Made by a program: the position numbers and the translations under genes. A DNA stretch of 64,000 nucleotides from Inia geoffrensis (taxonomy: Eukaryota; Chordata; Mammalia; Artiodactyla; Iniidae), in assembly GCA_036417435.1 (NCBI GenBank), contig CM070903.1, forward strand, positions 1,175,001-1,239,000, read 5' to 3'. Of the stretch, positions 10,430-23,996 are shown one piece after another (position 1 is the stretch's first letter; every line of letters starts with the position of its first letter). The notes beneath the pieces are model-generated. The model had not been told where the DNA came from. It saw only the letters and a list, made by a program, of their open reading frames with translations, and made no database searches.

Positions 10430-13400
10430 TACCAGGGTTTAAAGTCAGACAGAACTAGGTTCATAGCAGCGCGCAGCCACATCCTTCAGGCCCTGGGAGG
10501 GGCCCTCCTGGATGACTTGGGGAGCAGGCGTTCCCCAGAGGCCCCCAGCCACCCCACGCCAAGTCGTCAGGCAGGGGCGTTTCCCTCCTGGCTCCCCACG
10601 TCTGGAGCCCCGTCTGGAGCCCCAGCTCTGCACGCTCCCCGGACCAGGGCCACAGCTGGGGAAGGCAGGACACACCCGGGGGGCCTTTGCCCCTGCAGGA
10701 GGCCCCTGGGGGTAGCCGAGCTCCCACATTTGCCAACCAGTCCTGCCCGGGCCCCCTCAGTGCCGTCAGGCATTAGAGCACAGGAGGGATCCTGACAGCA
10801 GAAAAACGAGGTTTAGAGAATGAGAAACCACAGGCAGGGACGGGATCACGCGGGGTGATGATCAATAGGCCGACAGTCACACAGTTTAAGTTCCTTCCCC
10901 AAGTGACAGTAAAACTGAAAGCAGCCAGCTGCAGCCTCTGGCGTCTGGGAAGTTTTGGGTTTGTTGCTGTCATTGTTTCAATCAGCATGGGTTCTACCGG
11001 GGCCCACCCGACGGCCCAGCCCAGGCCACCACCGGGGGCTGCAGGCCCTGCCTGGGGCCCTCAGGGACGCCTGGGAACTGGGCAGCGTCCCAGGCCTGGG
11101 CTGGCGCCAGCCACCTCCTGGAGATCCTGCTGTGACACCAGGGTTTTCAGGGGGCTTTAGGGGGAGAGCCGGTAACCTGAGACCCTCCGGGGGCTGCCCG
11201 GGGCAATTTGAACCAGGTAGGTCACCAGGCGGGAAGGGGGACAGACAGCCTCGGGCCTCGTCAGACCTGTGGGAGACTGGGGGGGCCCGTGAGCGGTGGG
11301 CCCCGCAGAGGGAGCTGTGGGTGGAGGACGGTGCCCTGCCCTTCCAAAGTGCAGGACGGAAACCACAGGCGTCCAGCCACAATCCCCCTGCGCCCCCTGA
11401 ACTGAGTGGCTCGATCCACACCTTGGACCGGGTCTCGGGGGCCGACATTCGAGATGCGCCCCTCCTCTGCCAGAGCATCCCCCTGAGCCCTCTCAACCAG
11501 AGACACAGGGGGACACTCTGAAGTGAGAATGGGAGCAGAGTGTCCCTTCCATCCGGTGACACTCTGCGGGGGACTCCAGGCCAACGTGGGGCCGGCCCCG
11601 GGCGGTCACCATGCTGCGGCATCCCCTGAACACTCGCCCGGGCCCCGCAGCTGACACACGGCGGAGCTGGGAGCTGGGCACCAGGCGTGGTGACCGGCAG
11701 CCTGCCCACCTCCCCACCCACTCCAGGGCCTCCCAGCGAGAGGGATCTCGTGTCCACTCCCGGAGTCTGACAGGCCCGCCACGGGCAGCACCGAGTGTGC
11801 TCAGCCCAGCAACGGCCAGGACCCCGCTGTACAGACGCGCTCAGTGGGTGTGGGCGTGCTCTTCAGCTGCTGTGTGAATCGACATCCCCTTCCCCATAAG
11901 GTGCTGGCTGTGCTACCGCAGGTGTCACGTCGGGCACCCAGGCAAGGAGGTGGCCCACCAGGGTCCTCGGGAGGAAGACTCTCTCCCGACCCCACGGCAC
12001 CAGCGCCGGGCCCTCAGGGCTGTCCCACCAGGGTGGCAGGGGCAGCCCAGCTCCCCCAGGCCCAGTGCAGTTTGTCTGGTGGTTCCGGCCAGAAGGCCGC
12101 TGAACGGCTGGCTGGACGTGGGCTCCCCAGGCACTCAGGCCCCGGCGGGGACGGGGGGCTCCTCCGTCCACCCTCTCAAGCCTCACGCGCGTTCTCCACC
12201 TGAGACTCCAAATCAGACGTGCGGCAGGAACGTCTGGGTTGGGGACGCTGGGCGCACCCGGCCGCTGCCCGCAGGGACGACACTGCGAGGCCTGGTCCTC
12301 AGACGGCTCCTAGGAGCTGGCTCAACCTGGGGACCACGGGGCCGGAGGGAAGGTGCCACCGCAGCTGCCGACCACACATCTGGGGTGAGAAGGAAGTCAT
12401 TCTTCCACAAACGGGGAGGGGCTCAGGGGGGCCTGAGCGCTCATGCTGAGGAGCTTGGCGCTGACTGGGTCCCACAGCAGGGCCGGGAAATGGTGCCCAC
12501 ACGGCAGTGAGGGCTGCCCCCGGCTGCCCCTGGGAGACCAGGACTCAGAGAAGGCGACCGATGGTCACCCAGCGAGGCAGGTTGCCCAGGCCGGTCTGCG
12601 GCCTTGGCCTCCCGTGCTCCGTCCCACCTGGGGACACCCAGGACAGACGGAAGCTCTCGAAGGTGCCCAGCCCCAGCAAGACTTCGTCACACCCCGAGGC
12701 TCAGTGACCCCATCTCCCAGCTCAAGGACAAGGAAGAGGTAGCAGTGATGTCTGGCCACAAGTCAGGGCCCCTAAAATCTCTTGAACCTCCTAGAAACTG
12801 CCCTCCAGGATGGAGGGGTCTCCCCCACAGACCCCATCTCCCTGTGGGGATGGTGGCCCTTCAGCCAGGGAGAGCCCGTGAGCCTCACGACCCCGAGACA
12901 GCCATCCGAGCTCCTCCCGGCGCTGCGTGGCCTCCTGCAGCAGGACCCACTCGTCGGCTCCGTGTCTGCTGATGCCCAGCAGCCAACGCGGTGGCCAGCC
13001 GGTGAGGGGAGCCAGGCCAGACCGCGGGCTTCAGCGTCTCTCTCCCATTCCTGCAGCTCCACGGCTACCAGCGTCGCACACCTTCAAAACCCGCACAGGA
13101 GCGGGCAAACCCCCTGGTGACCCGTGGGTGCAGGAATGCCTCTGCATCCCCAGTAACTGTGCACCTAACCCAGGCCCTCGCCCTGCGAAACTGCACCACC
13201 AAGACCTCAGGCAGGGCCGGCCATGCACTCTGGCCAAATTCACGAGCCATCATTCTCATGAAGCCCTCAAAGTCCATCCATGCATCTGGGAAGCACTTAT
13301 GAGCCCCAGCCGTGTGCCAGGCATGACGTTAGGTGCTGGGGGCCTCAGGTCCCCACGCTGTGGGGGGAGATGGCAGGCAGACACTGATGCCCAGGGCACT

Positions 13401-16014
13401 GGGCAGGGGAAAGGTCAGCGGCCGCAGCGGAGGTGCAGGTGTCGGGTCCAGGGGGTAGATGAGGTCCACCAGGCAGGGAGCGGGTAGAAGGAGAGGCAGG
13501 TGGAAACTCAAAGGAGGGTGTCAGACAGGAGGGTGTCTCCTGGGGATGGCCGTCCCAGTGCCCCTTGGACCACGGCCCACCATCTCCTTCCCAGGCCACA
13601 GAGAGGCTGGCCTGGAGCGGGGAGTGGGGGGCCCCTTCCCTCCAGGTGGACGCAGGGTTGAGGAGAGGGGGTTGGGCCGGACCAGTGGCCAGCTAAGGAC
13701 CCCCTGCCTGGGCTCCGCAGGACGAGGGGCAGGCTGGCGGCTGGACAGCTCGGGAGGAAGCCGTGTGCGGGGAGCGGGGATGGTGGCGGCGAGCCTGCCA
13801 GGAGGTGACCTGGGGTGCAGGTGCCACTTGGTTAAACCGCAGGGTGAGCCTGTGAGTGTGTGCTGTCCGGGTGGAAGGAAAGGAGGTGTGGGCCGTGTCG
13901 AGTGTGGGGTGGGCTCGGGCCCCCCCCCCCACCGTGGGCACCCAGAAGTCCCACAGGCCGGTGACCCAGGGCCCTTGGAGCCGAGGACATTTGCGCGGAG
14001 CTCTCGCTCCTCCAGTACAAGCAGGTGCCCGGCGTCCGGTGCCCAGAAGATCTTGACGGCCCTCCCAGCCCCAGTGCCCGCCGGTCGCTGCCCAGTACCT
14101 GGGGCTTCGTGTCAGGAAGGCACCCCCCGCACGTGGCCGAACTTAAAAGGACATGAGCCTCGGTCAGCTAGGAGCAAAGACGCCACCTGTCACCCCCCGC
14201 CATGCGCCCACCCCTTCCAGCCCCGTGGGAGGCACCTGCAGGAATCGCCAGGTGGAAGGGACTGTTACTAATCAAATGAAAGCATAATAAGCCGCATGCG
14301 GAGACTCCAGCTTCTCACTGTGAGCGGTTCTTGGAATCTGCTAACTGCAAACTAGCCTCACCATCAGGAGCAGAGGGATCTGGTGCCCACAGACGGGAGC
14401 TGCACTCAAATGTCCACCCACGGCCTTGTGGTCGGGAAGGAGGGTGTGCTCGGGACCCTGTACCCCTCCCCCCCCTCCCCCCGTCCGGGCTGTGTCAGGG
14501 GCCGTGTGACAGAGCGGGAGGAGGGAGCGTCCCCTGACCGAGGCCCCAAAAGGACAGTGAGATGCAGGAAGGCCCTTCTGGCCGTGTGGAACTCTGCTCC
14601 GAGGTAAAGTAGTCAGGGCTCTTCCTCCCACAGCACACCCTTGCTGCTCTGTACACACTGGACCTCAACCTCCCATTCACCGGACTCACCTCCTTCTTCC
14701 TCCCATCCGACTACTGCTGACCCCACGATGGGACCATTCCTACTGCTCAGCCCACCCACTGTCACTCCTGGGGTCAGAGGCACAGGTGGTCCTTGAATGT
14801 GGGCCACGGGTCTCCTCACAAGGGGCACTAAGCGCACAGGATTGTACATTTCAGTAAGGATGAAACGGGCCTGTAAACACTTCCGGGGACAAAGTCCAGT
14901 CTCGCCCAGAGGCCCTCCGTCTGCCCGTCTGTCCTCAAGGAGCCTAGAGTGTTCTGAGCGGGACCCACACAGGCACCAGCTAACCTAACACAGAGTAGGC
15001 GCCAGTGCAGACGCCGCTGGGCAACCCGTCGGGAGCCGCGGAGGGGCCAGCCTTCCAGCTTGGTGAGTGGGGGGCACGCTGAGCAGCACAGGCGGGCCAT
15101 CGGCAGCCCTGCCCCTCCTGGTAAAAGGCAGGAGTGTGCAGCAGGACCACGGAACTGGCCACTCACAGCTCCCCATGGAGGCCCCTGGGTCCGGGGCCAC
15201 AGCCCCTTCTCGCTGGGAGTCCCGCACCGCTAACTCTTGGTAGTCTTAGGGCAGCTGGGTCCAAGTGCCTTCCCTGCCCACACCCACCGCTGGCCCCAGA
15301 AGGCTCCGGAGCGTGGAGGACTGGGACCCCGCTCTCTCGGGGCTACAGGAATGCCATCCCGCCAGCCGTAATCCTGTTGCTGGGATACGAGCGAGGAGGA
15401 GACGCAACCCAGCACGACCTTCTCCAGATAGAATTGGACCCAAATCGCAGCGTCATGAGCTGATAGCACGAATAAAGGAGGAAGCTGTTCGCGGTGCCTC
15501 GTGGGGACATTCCTGTGGTGAGAGGGCCATTGCACCTGCTCAGGCCGCGAGCGCCAGCCCAGGGCGGAGCCAGCTTCAGGCTGTGCACAAAGGGGCTTTC
15601 ATCTGAGGGGCCTCACGTCCTCGATCAGCGATGAGGGAGCTCAGAGGTGGAGGGGATGTGAATCGTGAGAGGGAAACTCCCGTGCTTGGTGCAAAATGAA
15701 TCCAGGGCAACCTGCACCAGTGCACCCGCCTGGGGCCCAAGCAGGTGTGAGCAGCCGCCCCCAACGCCGGAAGCCGGAGCCCCACCCCCCTCATGAGGGT
15801 CCCCCCACCTCACAGGCAGCCCCCGGCCCGGGAACGGCACAGGCCACAAAGCGGCACCTCGACCCGGCCTCGGGTGTGACGCAGGCCGGGGTGGAGGTGG
15901 TGTGGCTTCACCTGGGCCGACGCAACCACAGCTCACAGAGGGACAGCTTTATCTGAGAGCAGGTTACACCGCGGCCTGTGCGGTGTCTTCCCGCCCACGT
16001 CCTGGGTGAGCCGG

Positions 16015-16385
16015 GGCTCACGAAATGGCAGGGCGGGCACGTCGACCACTAAGAAGGAGCAGAGGGACGGGGGGCAGGACGCACAGCCCAGACCCCTTGG
16101 GGGCGGCCGGGCCGGGGCCCAGAGCCGTGAACCACGGGCGAGGGCAAGGACGCCCAAGAATGAGGCCGCAGGGACCCCAGGCCCCGGCACACGGAAGGGC
16201 GCGTGGGGGGCATCCGGGGGGCTGGCTAACAGGCGCAGGGAAAGAGAACGGGGTGCCCCGAAGCCCGGGCAGTCAGAGCGAGCGGCCATCACCGCTGACA
16301 GGACGAGGTCCGCTCGGGACACCGCGGCACAAGGAAGGGGTCTCCGCGGATCCCGCCCCCGTCTCCACGACCCGGGTCTCCCAGA
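16015..16385. other. Intronic CpG island-like patch
   Basis: About 37 CpG by hand count in roughly 370 bp of very GC-rich sequence, including 'gggggcggccgggccgggg', 'aagggcgcgtgg' and 'ctccgcggatcccgcccccg' (GC boxes in both directions). This fits the usual idea of a small CpG island. No first exon or start codon with protein-like sequence is recognised, so promoter activity is only a possibility. Confidence 0.4.
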
Positions 16386-18174
16386 AGCTCAGGCCCAGGG
16401 CTGCCCTTTAGGAAGTGGCTCCCCAAACATGCATGTCCTGAGCCAGGAAAGCAGGAGAGCTTCCTCATCACTCAAGAAGGCCCTTTAGTAAAAGCACATT
16501 AAGGAACGAGGGTTGTTTCCGTAGAAGAGAAGGGCAAAGGGCAGAGCAGATGCTCCCAAACACCTGAAACTCAGAGTGAGACGGCGCCCCTGGAAGCCTG
16601 GATCCTGGAGCGTTCCCAAGGGATGCTCCCGTGTCACCGGGGAAACCAGGATGGCGGGGCGGGGCTGATTTCCAATCCAGTGGGCAGGTGAGGGCTGCGG
16701 CTTTAGAATTCAACTCCCCATGGTCTACTAGCTAGTTAGGATTCAAAACCCAGTACAACCTGCACTGAGACCTGGTGAGCAGGGTCTTCAGCTGGGACTG
16801 AACAGACCAAGGTGACCAGCCATGATGGACGACGCTGCCACCAAAGGCCCCGGATTTCTGAATCCAAGCAGAGACACATGCACTGCCCCTCCTCTGTCCC
16901 ATGACCCTGGGGAGGAGCTGCACAGCATCCCCGCAGAGTCCCCTGAGGAAGTGACCTCTGGGCTGGGCCCGCCCTGGCCGCTCCCGAGATGGCCTACGGA
17001 GGGCCTGAGGCGGGGGGCCCATCCACTTCTGGGAGTCTGGGGATGGGAACACACCAAACTGCACCCAAGGGTCCTGGGCACGGCCCCCAACCCCTCCTGG
17101 CCGCCCACCACCCTGGGCTCCGTCTCTGGCCGTCCAGAAGGTACAAAGCCAGGCCTGCGGGAGCCAGGCTGAGCTCTCAGCCACACGCCCTGCCCGGACG
17201 TCCCTGCTCTCTCTGAGTGTGTGAGATCTGAGAAAGGTCCCTGTGCCGGAGGAGAGGTGACAACACCCAGTACGTGAAGGCAAATGAGGATGCAGTTTGC
17301 ACGTCAGGAGCCGCCTCACAGATGGGCCAGTCTGGCCGTATTTGTAAGTGAAGCAAGTCTGGTCACCAGTTCCCACCGGCCATCGAGTCTCTTGGCACCG
17401 ATAACTGACGGTCCACCCAATACCTGGATAACTGAACAAGGTCCACCCAGCACCCAAGACGGCTGGATGCTGACAAGCACTGGTCCGTTCCACAAGTACT
17501 GAGTACTGTCCACCTGCTCGGCAACTGGTCAGCTTTACTTTATAAACCCTTTCTGCAACACGCCAGGACACTGGGCAGAACTGGCACTTTCTGGGAATGT
17601 GCTTTTGTGCCATTTGCCTCATTCTCCAAAAACAGAACAGAGCGGGTTGCTGTCCAACCTTGTGGACGATAACACCCGCCCCTGCCCTGCGAGGGCCCTG
17701 CCGGAGAGAGTCCCAGGGCAGACCCCCACCACACACAGTCCCCTTGCCCACAGGCCCGTCCAGGCACTCGCGGGCGTCCCGACGTCTGCCCCGGCCCCGC
17801 GCACCTGCCCTCTGTCCGCCCGTCTCCCTCCCCCGTTCAAGCTTCCATCAGCCAGTCGGAGCCCCTGGTGCCACCAGGGGACACGCGGAGGTCTTTCTGG
17901 GGCCTGAGAATGGGGTCCCACTGAGCTCTAAGAGGTTCCTAGGATGGGGCCCCTCTAACCTCTCCACAGAGAGTCCCCAGCCCAGGGTGCTGGGTGCACA
18001 GGGCGGGGAGTCGACCCTCGGGACTTGGGGGTCAGGAAGGGCACTCAGGGGCCCTGTACAGGGCGTGGGGGTCCCAAGGCCTTCGAACGTATCAGAGGTT
18101 TCACACTGTGCAGAAGCAGCACTTTTCCAACGAGCGGATTTGCGTCACCACGACTCCACCCCTGCCGCTGACCT

Positions 18175-18575
18175 AGCCACGCGCTGGCCAGCGTCCTGCA
18201 GCTGCTGGAGCAAATGACCCCAAAGTCAGGGGCTGGAAGCCACACGAGCTGCGCTCTACAGCTCTGGAGGCCAGAGGCCTAAAACCCAGGTGTCGGCACG
18301 ACTGTGCTCCTTTCCGGAGGCCCCAGGGAGGACCCAGTCTCTCGGTTCCAGCATCTAGAAGCCGTCTGCGTTCCTAGGCTCGTAGCCGCTTCCTGTATCT
18401 TCCAATCTCTCCCTCAACCTTTGCTTCCAACGCCACGTCTCCTTGTTCTGACCTGACCCTCTGGCCTCCCCCATCCCTTCTTAGGACATAGGATTACATG
18501 TAGGCCCACCCGGATAATCCAGGGTAATCTCCGCAGCTCAAGAGACTCATCCCACCCAAAGTCCCCTTTACCACG
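18175..18575 (+). repeat. Old interspersed repeat, 'ctctggaggccagaggcc' family
   Basis: This matches a repeat common in all placental genomes. Landmarks in order are 'acagctctggaggccagagg', 'caggtgtcggcacgactgtg', 'tcctttccggagg', 'gcttcctgtatcttcc' and 'cacccggataatccagggta'. I believe it is an old retroelement-derived repeat but cannot name it with confidence. Related copies lie at 39605-39875 and 54451-54895. Confidence 0.6.
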
Positions 18576-19954
18576 TAAAGCAGCGCTCACAGACCCTGTG
18601 GATCAGGACGGCGAGGTCTTTGGAGGCTGACATTCAGCAGACCATATGCCATGGGAAGAAAAAGTTTAAACGCTGGGAGGTGGCGTTGTCTAGGGTCTTC
18701 AATGTGGGGAAGTCAGGCGCTCGGGAGGCCAGCTCGCCGTCCAGGAGTGGGCGGTGGGGTGGGGGTGTTTTCCCATCTGGGAAGCAGACCAGCTTGCGGC
18801 TGGCTCTCCAGGGGGCCCTGAGGCTCCTGCACCCAGAGGGGCCGTCCACACAGGCCGGGAGTGGAGTCAGCAGGGAGGGCAGCCCAGGTCCGTTTAAGAT
18901 GTCCCATTTCCCCCACGTTGACAGTAAAGACTGCGTTGGAACGGGTGCTTTTTCTTTCCGGTTTCCGAGCCTCCACGGCATTCTTAACTATCGCCACGAT
19001 ACAAGGTCATGAAGGAAGGAACAGCAGAGGCCCGAGTCCCCTGGGGATGGAGGCTCACATTAGCCAGAAAACAGGAAGGTCCTGGCTGCCCCAGGGACAC
19101 CGGTGACCCTGGAACAAGATGGGTCCCCTGGTGCCACGGGGGGACGAGGCCAAGATGGGAGGACCCAAGACAAGCAGAGGTCGCTGCCAACACTACCCGC
19201 CAGCGCGGAAGCACGGTGAGCCCGCAACCCTGGGTCAGCCTTGGGGAAGTGACCAGAAAGTGACAGCCGGAAGCTTGAGGTGGGGCAGGAGGGCCGGGCC
19301 CTGCAGGGGCACCTGGGCTCAGAAAGGGCCGTCCTCTCCTCCAGGGGCCAAGAGGACAGGAGCAGAGGTGGCTCAGGGCCAGGTGTGGACACCCGGGGCG
19401 GCAGAAGGAAAGCTGTCTAGCTGAAATGATCATTTATGGTAGAAAAGGCCTCTCCCAGCCCTACCCATGGGCTGGCTGCGCCCTCTCCTGGGGGGCCTGC
19501 CTTTCAAAGCCCTGGGGCCGTGTGAGGAGAGGAAGGGGGGTCTGAGCTGGGCCTGTGGGCAGTGCCTGGCGGCCTGGGGTAGAGCCGCTGGAGAGGGAGC
19601 AGGTGTACCCCAGGTGGGGAGAGCCCGAAGGAGCGTGTGCATGAGATCCAGCGTGGCTTCCCTTCGTTCTGGTGGGAAGGCTGGGGTTACAGAGGACAGA
19701 AAGGACGCCGCCCTGTCTGTTGTCCCCTGAGCAAGCGCTGGCCAGACGACAGACACCCCGTCAGGCTGAGCTCAGATTCCCAGCCCAGACGGGGCCTCAA
19801 TGAGGAAACCCCGGGAACCGGCCTGGCTGCAGAGAACAAGAGGTTCCGTGGAATCTCAGCAGGAGAGTTTTTCGAAATACAGCAGCCTCGTGACAAGATC
19901 CAACAGGCAGAGGCAGGTCTGCGATCCCTGGGTCACCCCCATGGGACACGGGGC

Positions 19955-19969
19955 GGGGGGGGGGGGGGG
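19955..19969. repeat. Uninterrupted run of 15 G
   Basis: Pure G homopolymer preceded by further G triplets. It is a potential G-quadruplex on the plus strand (C-rich on the COL18A1 transcript), and its length is uncertain from sequencing alone. Confidence 0.8.
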
Positions 19970-20264
19970 CGAGACCACGCGGGCACCCGGGCCCAGAACA
20001 CTTGCAAGGCTTCGGAGCGGTGGGCGTGAGTGGGCTGCTTTGTCTAAAACACATGATGGTCTTAGCAGGCGCAGCCCATGGCCAAGTAAGAAGAAAAAAC
20101 TGTTCCGGTCACGAGGACCCACTTCCTGCTCTTGGTGCTCACCAGGCCCTCCTTGCAGGCCCCGCCCTGACGGGTGGCTTAGGCCATCCCCGACGGTGTC
20201 CCCAGAGCCCAAGGAGGAGTTGTCAGGACACATCCCAGGAAGCTCCCTGCAGGAATGCCCTATT

Positions 20265-20402
20265 CAGTCCCACAGAGCCCCACTGCCTCCCCACCTTACA
20301 GACCAGACGCACAGAGACGGTGAGGAATCTGCCAAAGGTCACACAGCGCTCAGAAGCAAAGCTGGAATTAAAACCTGGAGCCTGAGCTCTCAACCCACAT
20401 AG
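20265..20402 (+). mobile_element. MIR SINE fragment
   Basis: Contains the MIR core and 3' region: 'ccaccttacagaccagac' (from 'ttttacagatgaggaaact'), 'ccaaaggtcacacagcgctc' and 'gcaaagctggaattaaaacc'. It is an ancient, inactive, tRNA-derived SINE shared by all mammals. Confidence 0.75.
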
Positions 20403-23400
20403 CAGATGGTGTCCCATCCACAAACACAAAGTGGCCAGCCAGGTTGCCTGCCAGCTGTAATAGACCACGATTTAGTGACTCCATACTTGTTTTCTGCAAG
20501 GACTAGGTATAACTCCACGCCCACCAAAGCCGAGTAAAGAAAATAAGAGACACATGCAGCACGTGGCCCCCCAGCACTCTGCCTGCTGGTGCGCACAGTT
20601 TTCCTCTCTGAATTCTCCCGACCCCTGCATCACCCCTGCAACGCAGATGAGCCCAGGCCGCTGTCCCTGAGCCGTGACCGTCACGCATGTCCTACCTCTA
20701 CAGGAAAAGGCCATAAAAATAAGGGAAAAAAACCAACACCCTGCTTTCAGAAATTTCACGTTCCCAATTAAAGCCTGCCCACAAACTAGAAAATACGCCA
20801 AATATGCCCCCCAAGAGGTGACACCACAGGCAGGCATGACAAGGAGGACGACAGCACGCAGACAGAGGATGGACGTCAGAGCAAAAGGAGAGATGCGAAG
20901 GCCAGATAACACTCCACAACCTGCACCCTCACCGGACGGAAACTCACAGAATAGAGCACAGAAGTGCTATTTCTCCATTTATCAGATGAGCAGGATTTTC
21001 AAAGGGACAGCGCCCAGCCCTGGCGGTCTGGACTGAAAAGCTGCACGGAACTAATATCCATCTGGAGGGATGTCCACCCACCTCCCAAAGGTCCCAAACA
21101 CAGCCCCCTCCACACTCAGTCCCAGCACTGCCATGGGGCCTCCCCAGATAAGCAGCCCAGACCCCAGAGTGGCTGCTCTCGGCCTGCTGGGGAGATAACA
21201 GTCTGCCCTGCCCTCGGTCACCCAGGGACACTGCGGTTTACCTTCCTGTTTGGAGCAGGCAGGGCACAAACAGAGGTGCTCAAAAATGACTCAGGAAAGA
21301 GGAAGTTAGTGGACCAAGGGGCCAGGTGGCTGGATTCACCACCCACCACCTCCCAGCCCCGGACCAGCCGCCCCAGATGCGTGAGCCCCAGCTTGAAAGA
21401 GACCCTGGATCCATGGGCCAACTGGCTGTCCAGGGGAGCTCAGGGGCAGGCAGGGCCACCTCAGGGGCTCAGGACCACCCTGCATCAGGCGCTCGGTCGG
21501 CCTGCGGAACATTACCCCCTCTTCCCATGGCCCTGCCCTCCCGACTGCAAGGGGCGGGGGGAGAACCTTCCCGCCTCACACTGTCAAAGCCGCAGCATCC
21601 ACATAAATCATGGTTTCCCTTCCAAGATGAAGTCCCCTGGTTGCCTAAATGGAAACGGGGAAGAAAGGTGTCCCTTCGCCCTACAGGCCATGGGGGCTCT
21701 GGATTCAGGCCCCAGCAGGGATGCACTCGGCCTCCAGCTCCCAGCAGCTGGGTCGGTGCTCTTCCCCGGGCCCTCCCCGTTTCCAGGACGAGAGAAGCTT
21801 ACTTTTTTGCACGGTGGGCACCAAGATGTGGTTCAACTGCTGCTGGGACGTGCCCTCCAGGCACCGCCTTCACATCGGCTCAGGTCTCCCCAAAGCAGAA
21901 GGGCGCCTCTCGTGCTCACTGAGAACAGCCTGTGCCAGAAGGTTCTGTGCAAACAGGAGAGCCAGCTGCCGGAGGCTGGTACCGCCTCCAAGATTTCTGA
22001 GCTTGGATGCAAAACGAGGAGGCCTGACCGTGCCTAATTCTGAATCTACTCAAGGAACAGTGCAAAAAGTAGAAACGAGTACTTCGGACCAAAATTAAAT
22101 GAATGACTGAATGAATAAAAAAATAAATCAGTAACATGCAATATCTGCAGATGTTCCGTCCGGGCTCCACGAAAACCCCCCACACCTATCCATCCAAAGC
22201 ACGTACGTGGTTTCTGCAGTTTCCATTCAGGCCCGGCCACTGTAACCCACCACCAAGCTCCGGTCACACAGGCTCCATCCCCTCGCCCTGCAGCCTCGTC
22301 CCGAGCCTTTGGCTCTGGTCTCATGTCCCTTGTGGGGAAACACCCCGTAAAGGTCAACCTTGACCCGTGGCCAGCGCCTGGGCCAGCTGGACCCACCACA
22401 GAGCCTCTCGGTCTTCCAGAAACCAAGGGTGGCCAAGAGCCCCACCCATCACCCCAGCTCAGCGCTGGGTGCCCCTGCCCTGTGCCACGGTGCGTCAGCC
22501 CGGGAATGTCCCCGTCTGCCAGCATGGAATTCCAGAAAGGTGTAGTGGCCTGTGAACGAGTCCTCCTTCCTGGGCACTCGCTGAAGACAGCCAGGAGGCT
22601 GTGCCGGGACTTGTCTCCTCTGCCAGAGAAGCTGGGGCAGGGGTAGGACACGCCCCTGCAGGTTGGCAGGCGGAGCACAGACACTGCCCTGCGGCCCCCA
22701 AATTTCGTCTGACTCAGCGCATCTGTGATCTAAAGCTCCTTCTGACAGCCGTTCTGCATGGCCCAGGCCCGCCAATCGAAAACATGACCCCAAGGGCCAG
22801 CCCAAGTCACCCAGCCACACCCTGCCGGCACCGGGCAGTGCTGGGGAGCGGGACAGAGAAAGCTCCCTGTCTCCACCAAGCATCCCCGAGGGATGCAGTG
22901 GACGGTGCGAGGTCCCAGACATGTGTGGAGATTCCACGAGCAGCATCAAACTCCAGGCACGTCACACACGGGCGCTGTGAGGGGCTTCACAACGCAACCA
23001 CCTGCTGCTAGGGGCACCCAGAAGCGGGGAGGGGCTGTCCCCGCCCCGGGTTAGAGCAGGAAACCAAGGCAGCGCCCACCCCCCCAATGCTCCTCCCAGG
23101 ACTGGCAGGAGGGCAGGGAGGGGCTCAGAGGCCCAGTCCTTCTTGGGAAGGAGCCGGGTCTGGCAGAGAGCTCATCCCAGACCCTAAGCCATCAGGGATG
23201 GGAGGCGTGGGGTCCAGAGAAGCCACGTGATCTGGCAAGGGAGCAGAGCTGTGGGGACCCAGAGCACACTGCAGGCACCTCCCACAACGTTCTCACTGTC
23301 CTGCTGGGCCCCTGCCGTCAACATGTATCAAATGCAATCATCTTGTGAGCGTGCCAAACATATATTTTAATTTTCCCAATAATTTATCCCTCCCTCCCGC

Positions 23401-23935
23401 CAACAGCATGAGGTTTTGGGTAGTTTCACACGTCACATCCTGCAATGTCCACCTTCTCCCCAGACATCAGACAGTTGGTGCTTGGCCAGCTGTGTTCTGG
23501 CGAGAGGGGCCGCCGTTTCGGGGTTCTCTGTCAGACGACAGCTAACCCAGAGCCTCCAAGCCTCTGAGCAGAGAACTGAGATTAGAGTGTGCCATCTGTG
23601 GTCCGACCCTCGCCGGCACGGGGGGGTGGCCACGCCTCAACCAGGACTGCAGACGGGCATATGTGCCGTGGGGCACATAGGCCAGCCACCGCAGACACAG
23701 CCGGGCCTGGGGGCTGCTCATCAACCACGGCTGCAGCAAGACCGCTTGCCCCCCACCCACCCCTCCACTGACCGCCCCTTCCCCGCAGTGCTCAGGCCAT
23801 GAGAGAAGGAAGTCCGCTGGCCATCGTGTCAGAAGACGGGTCTTGTCCCATTCCGTCACCCACGGGGCGCCAGGACGTTTTCAACAGCCCAGCTGAAGAG
23901 AGACCAGGCACTCTGGTGGGGAGAGAGCGAGCGTG

Positions 23936-23996
23936 TGCACGGATGTGCACGTGTGTACATCTGTGTGTGCACGTGTGTGTGCGCGCACGCATTCAC
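23936..23996. repeat. GT-rich simple repeat
   Basis: Alternating purine-pyrimidine tract of GTGTGCAC type ('acgtgtgtacatctgtgtgtg', then 'gtgcgcgcacgc'). It could adopt Z-DNA. Confidence 0.8.

Larger units (their letters stand above)
8799..18174. other. Unique GC-rich intronic sequence, nothing coding recognised
   Basis: Long GC-rich intron sequence. It contains the CT tract at 10384-10429 and two CpG-dense patches (10150-10362 and 16015-16385), listed separately. Weak MIR-like fragments may lie at about 12540-12630 and 13290-13350 ('gccagccgtgtgccaggca'), but they are too degenerate to claim. A stretch at 15230-15535 keeps an open 101-codon frame on the gene strand without good splice sites. 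Confidence 0.5.

Noticed and set aside
15230..15535. 101-codon frame on the gene strand with a 'ctctcaccacag' acceptor-like motif
   Set aside because: The middle looks mildly protein-like, but there is no good donor, no known collagen XVIII domain, and the ends drift into low-complexity sequence. An alignment to other mammals would be needed to revive it.
16732..17751. 339-codon minus-strand frame collinear with COL18A1
   Set aside because: No recognisable domain, no homology I can recall, and no suitable splice sites. GC-rich DNA with few stops explains it.
20472..20912. Hydrophobic 146-codon minus frame
   Set aside because: Looks membrane-like because the strand is T-rich there. No start context, splice sites or known family.
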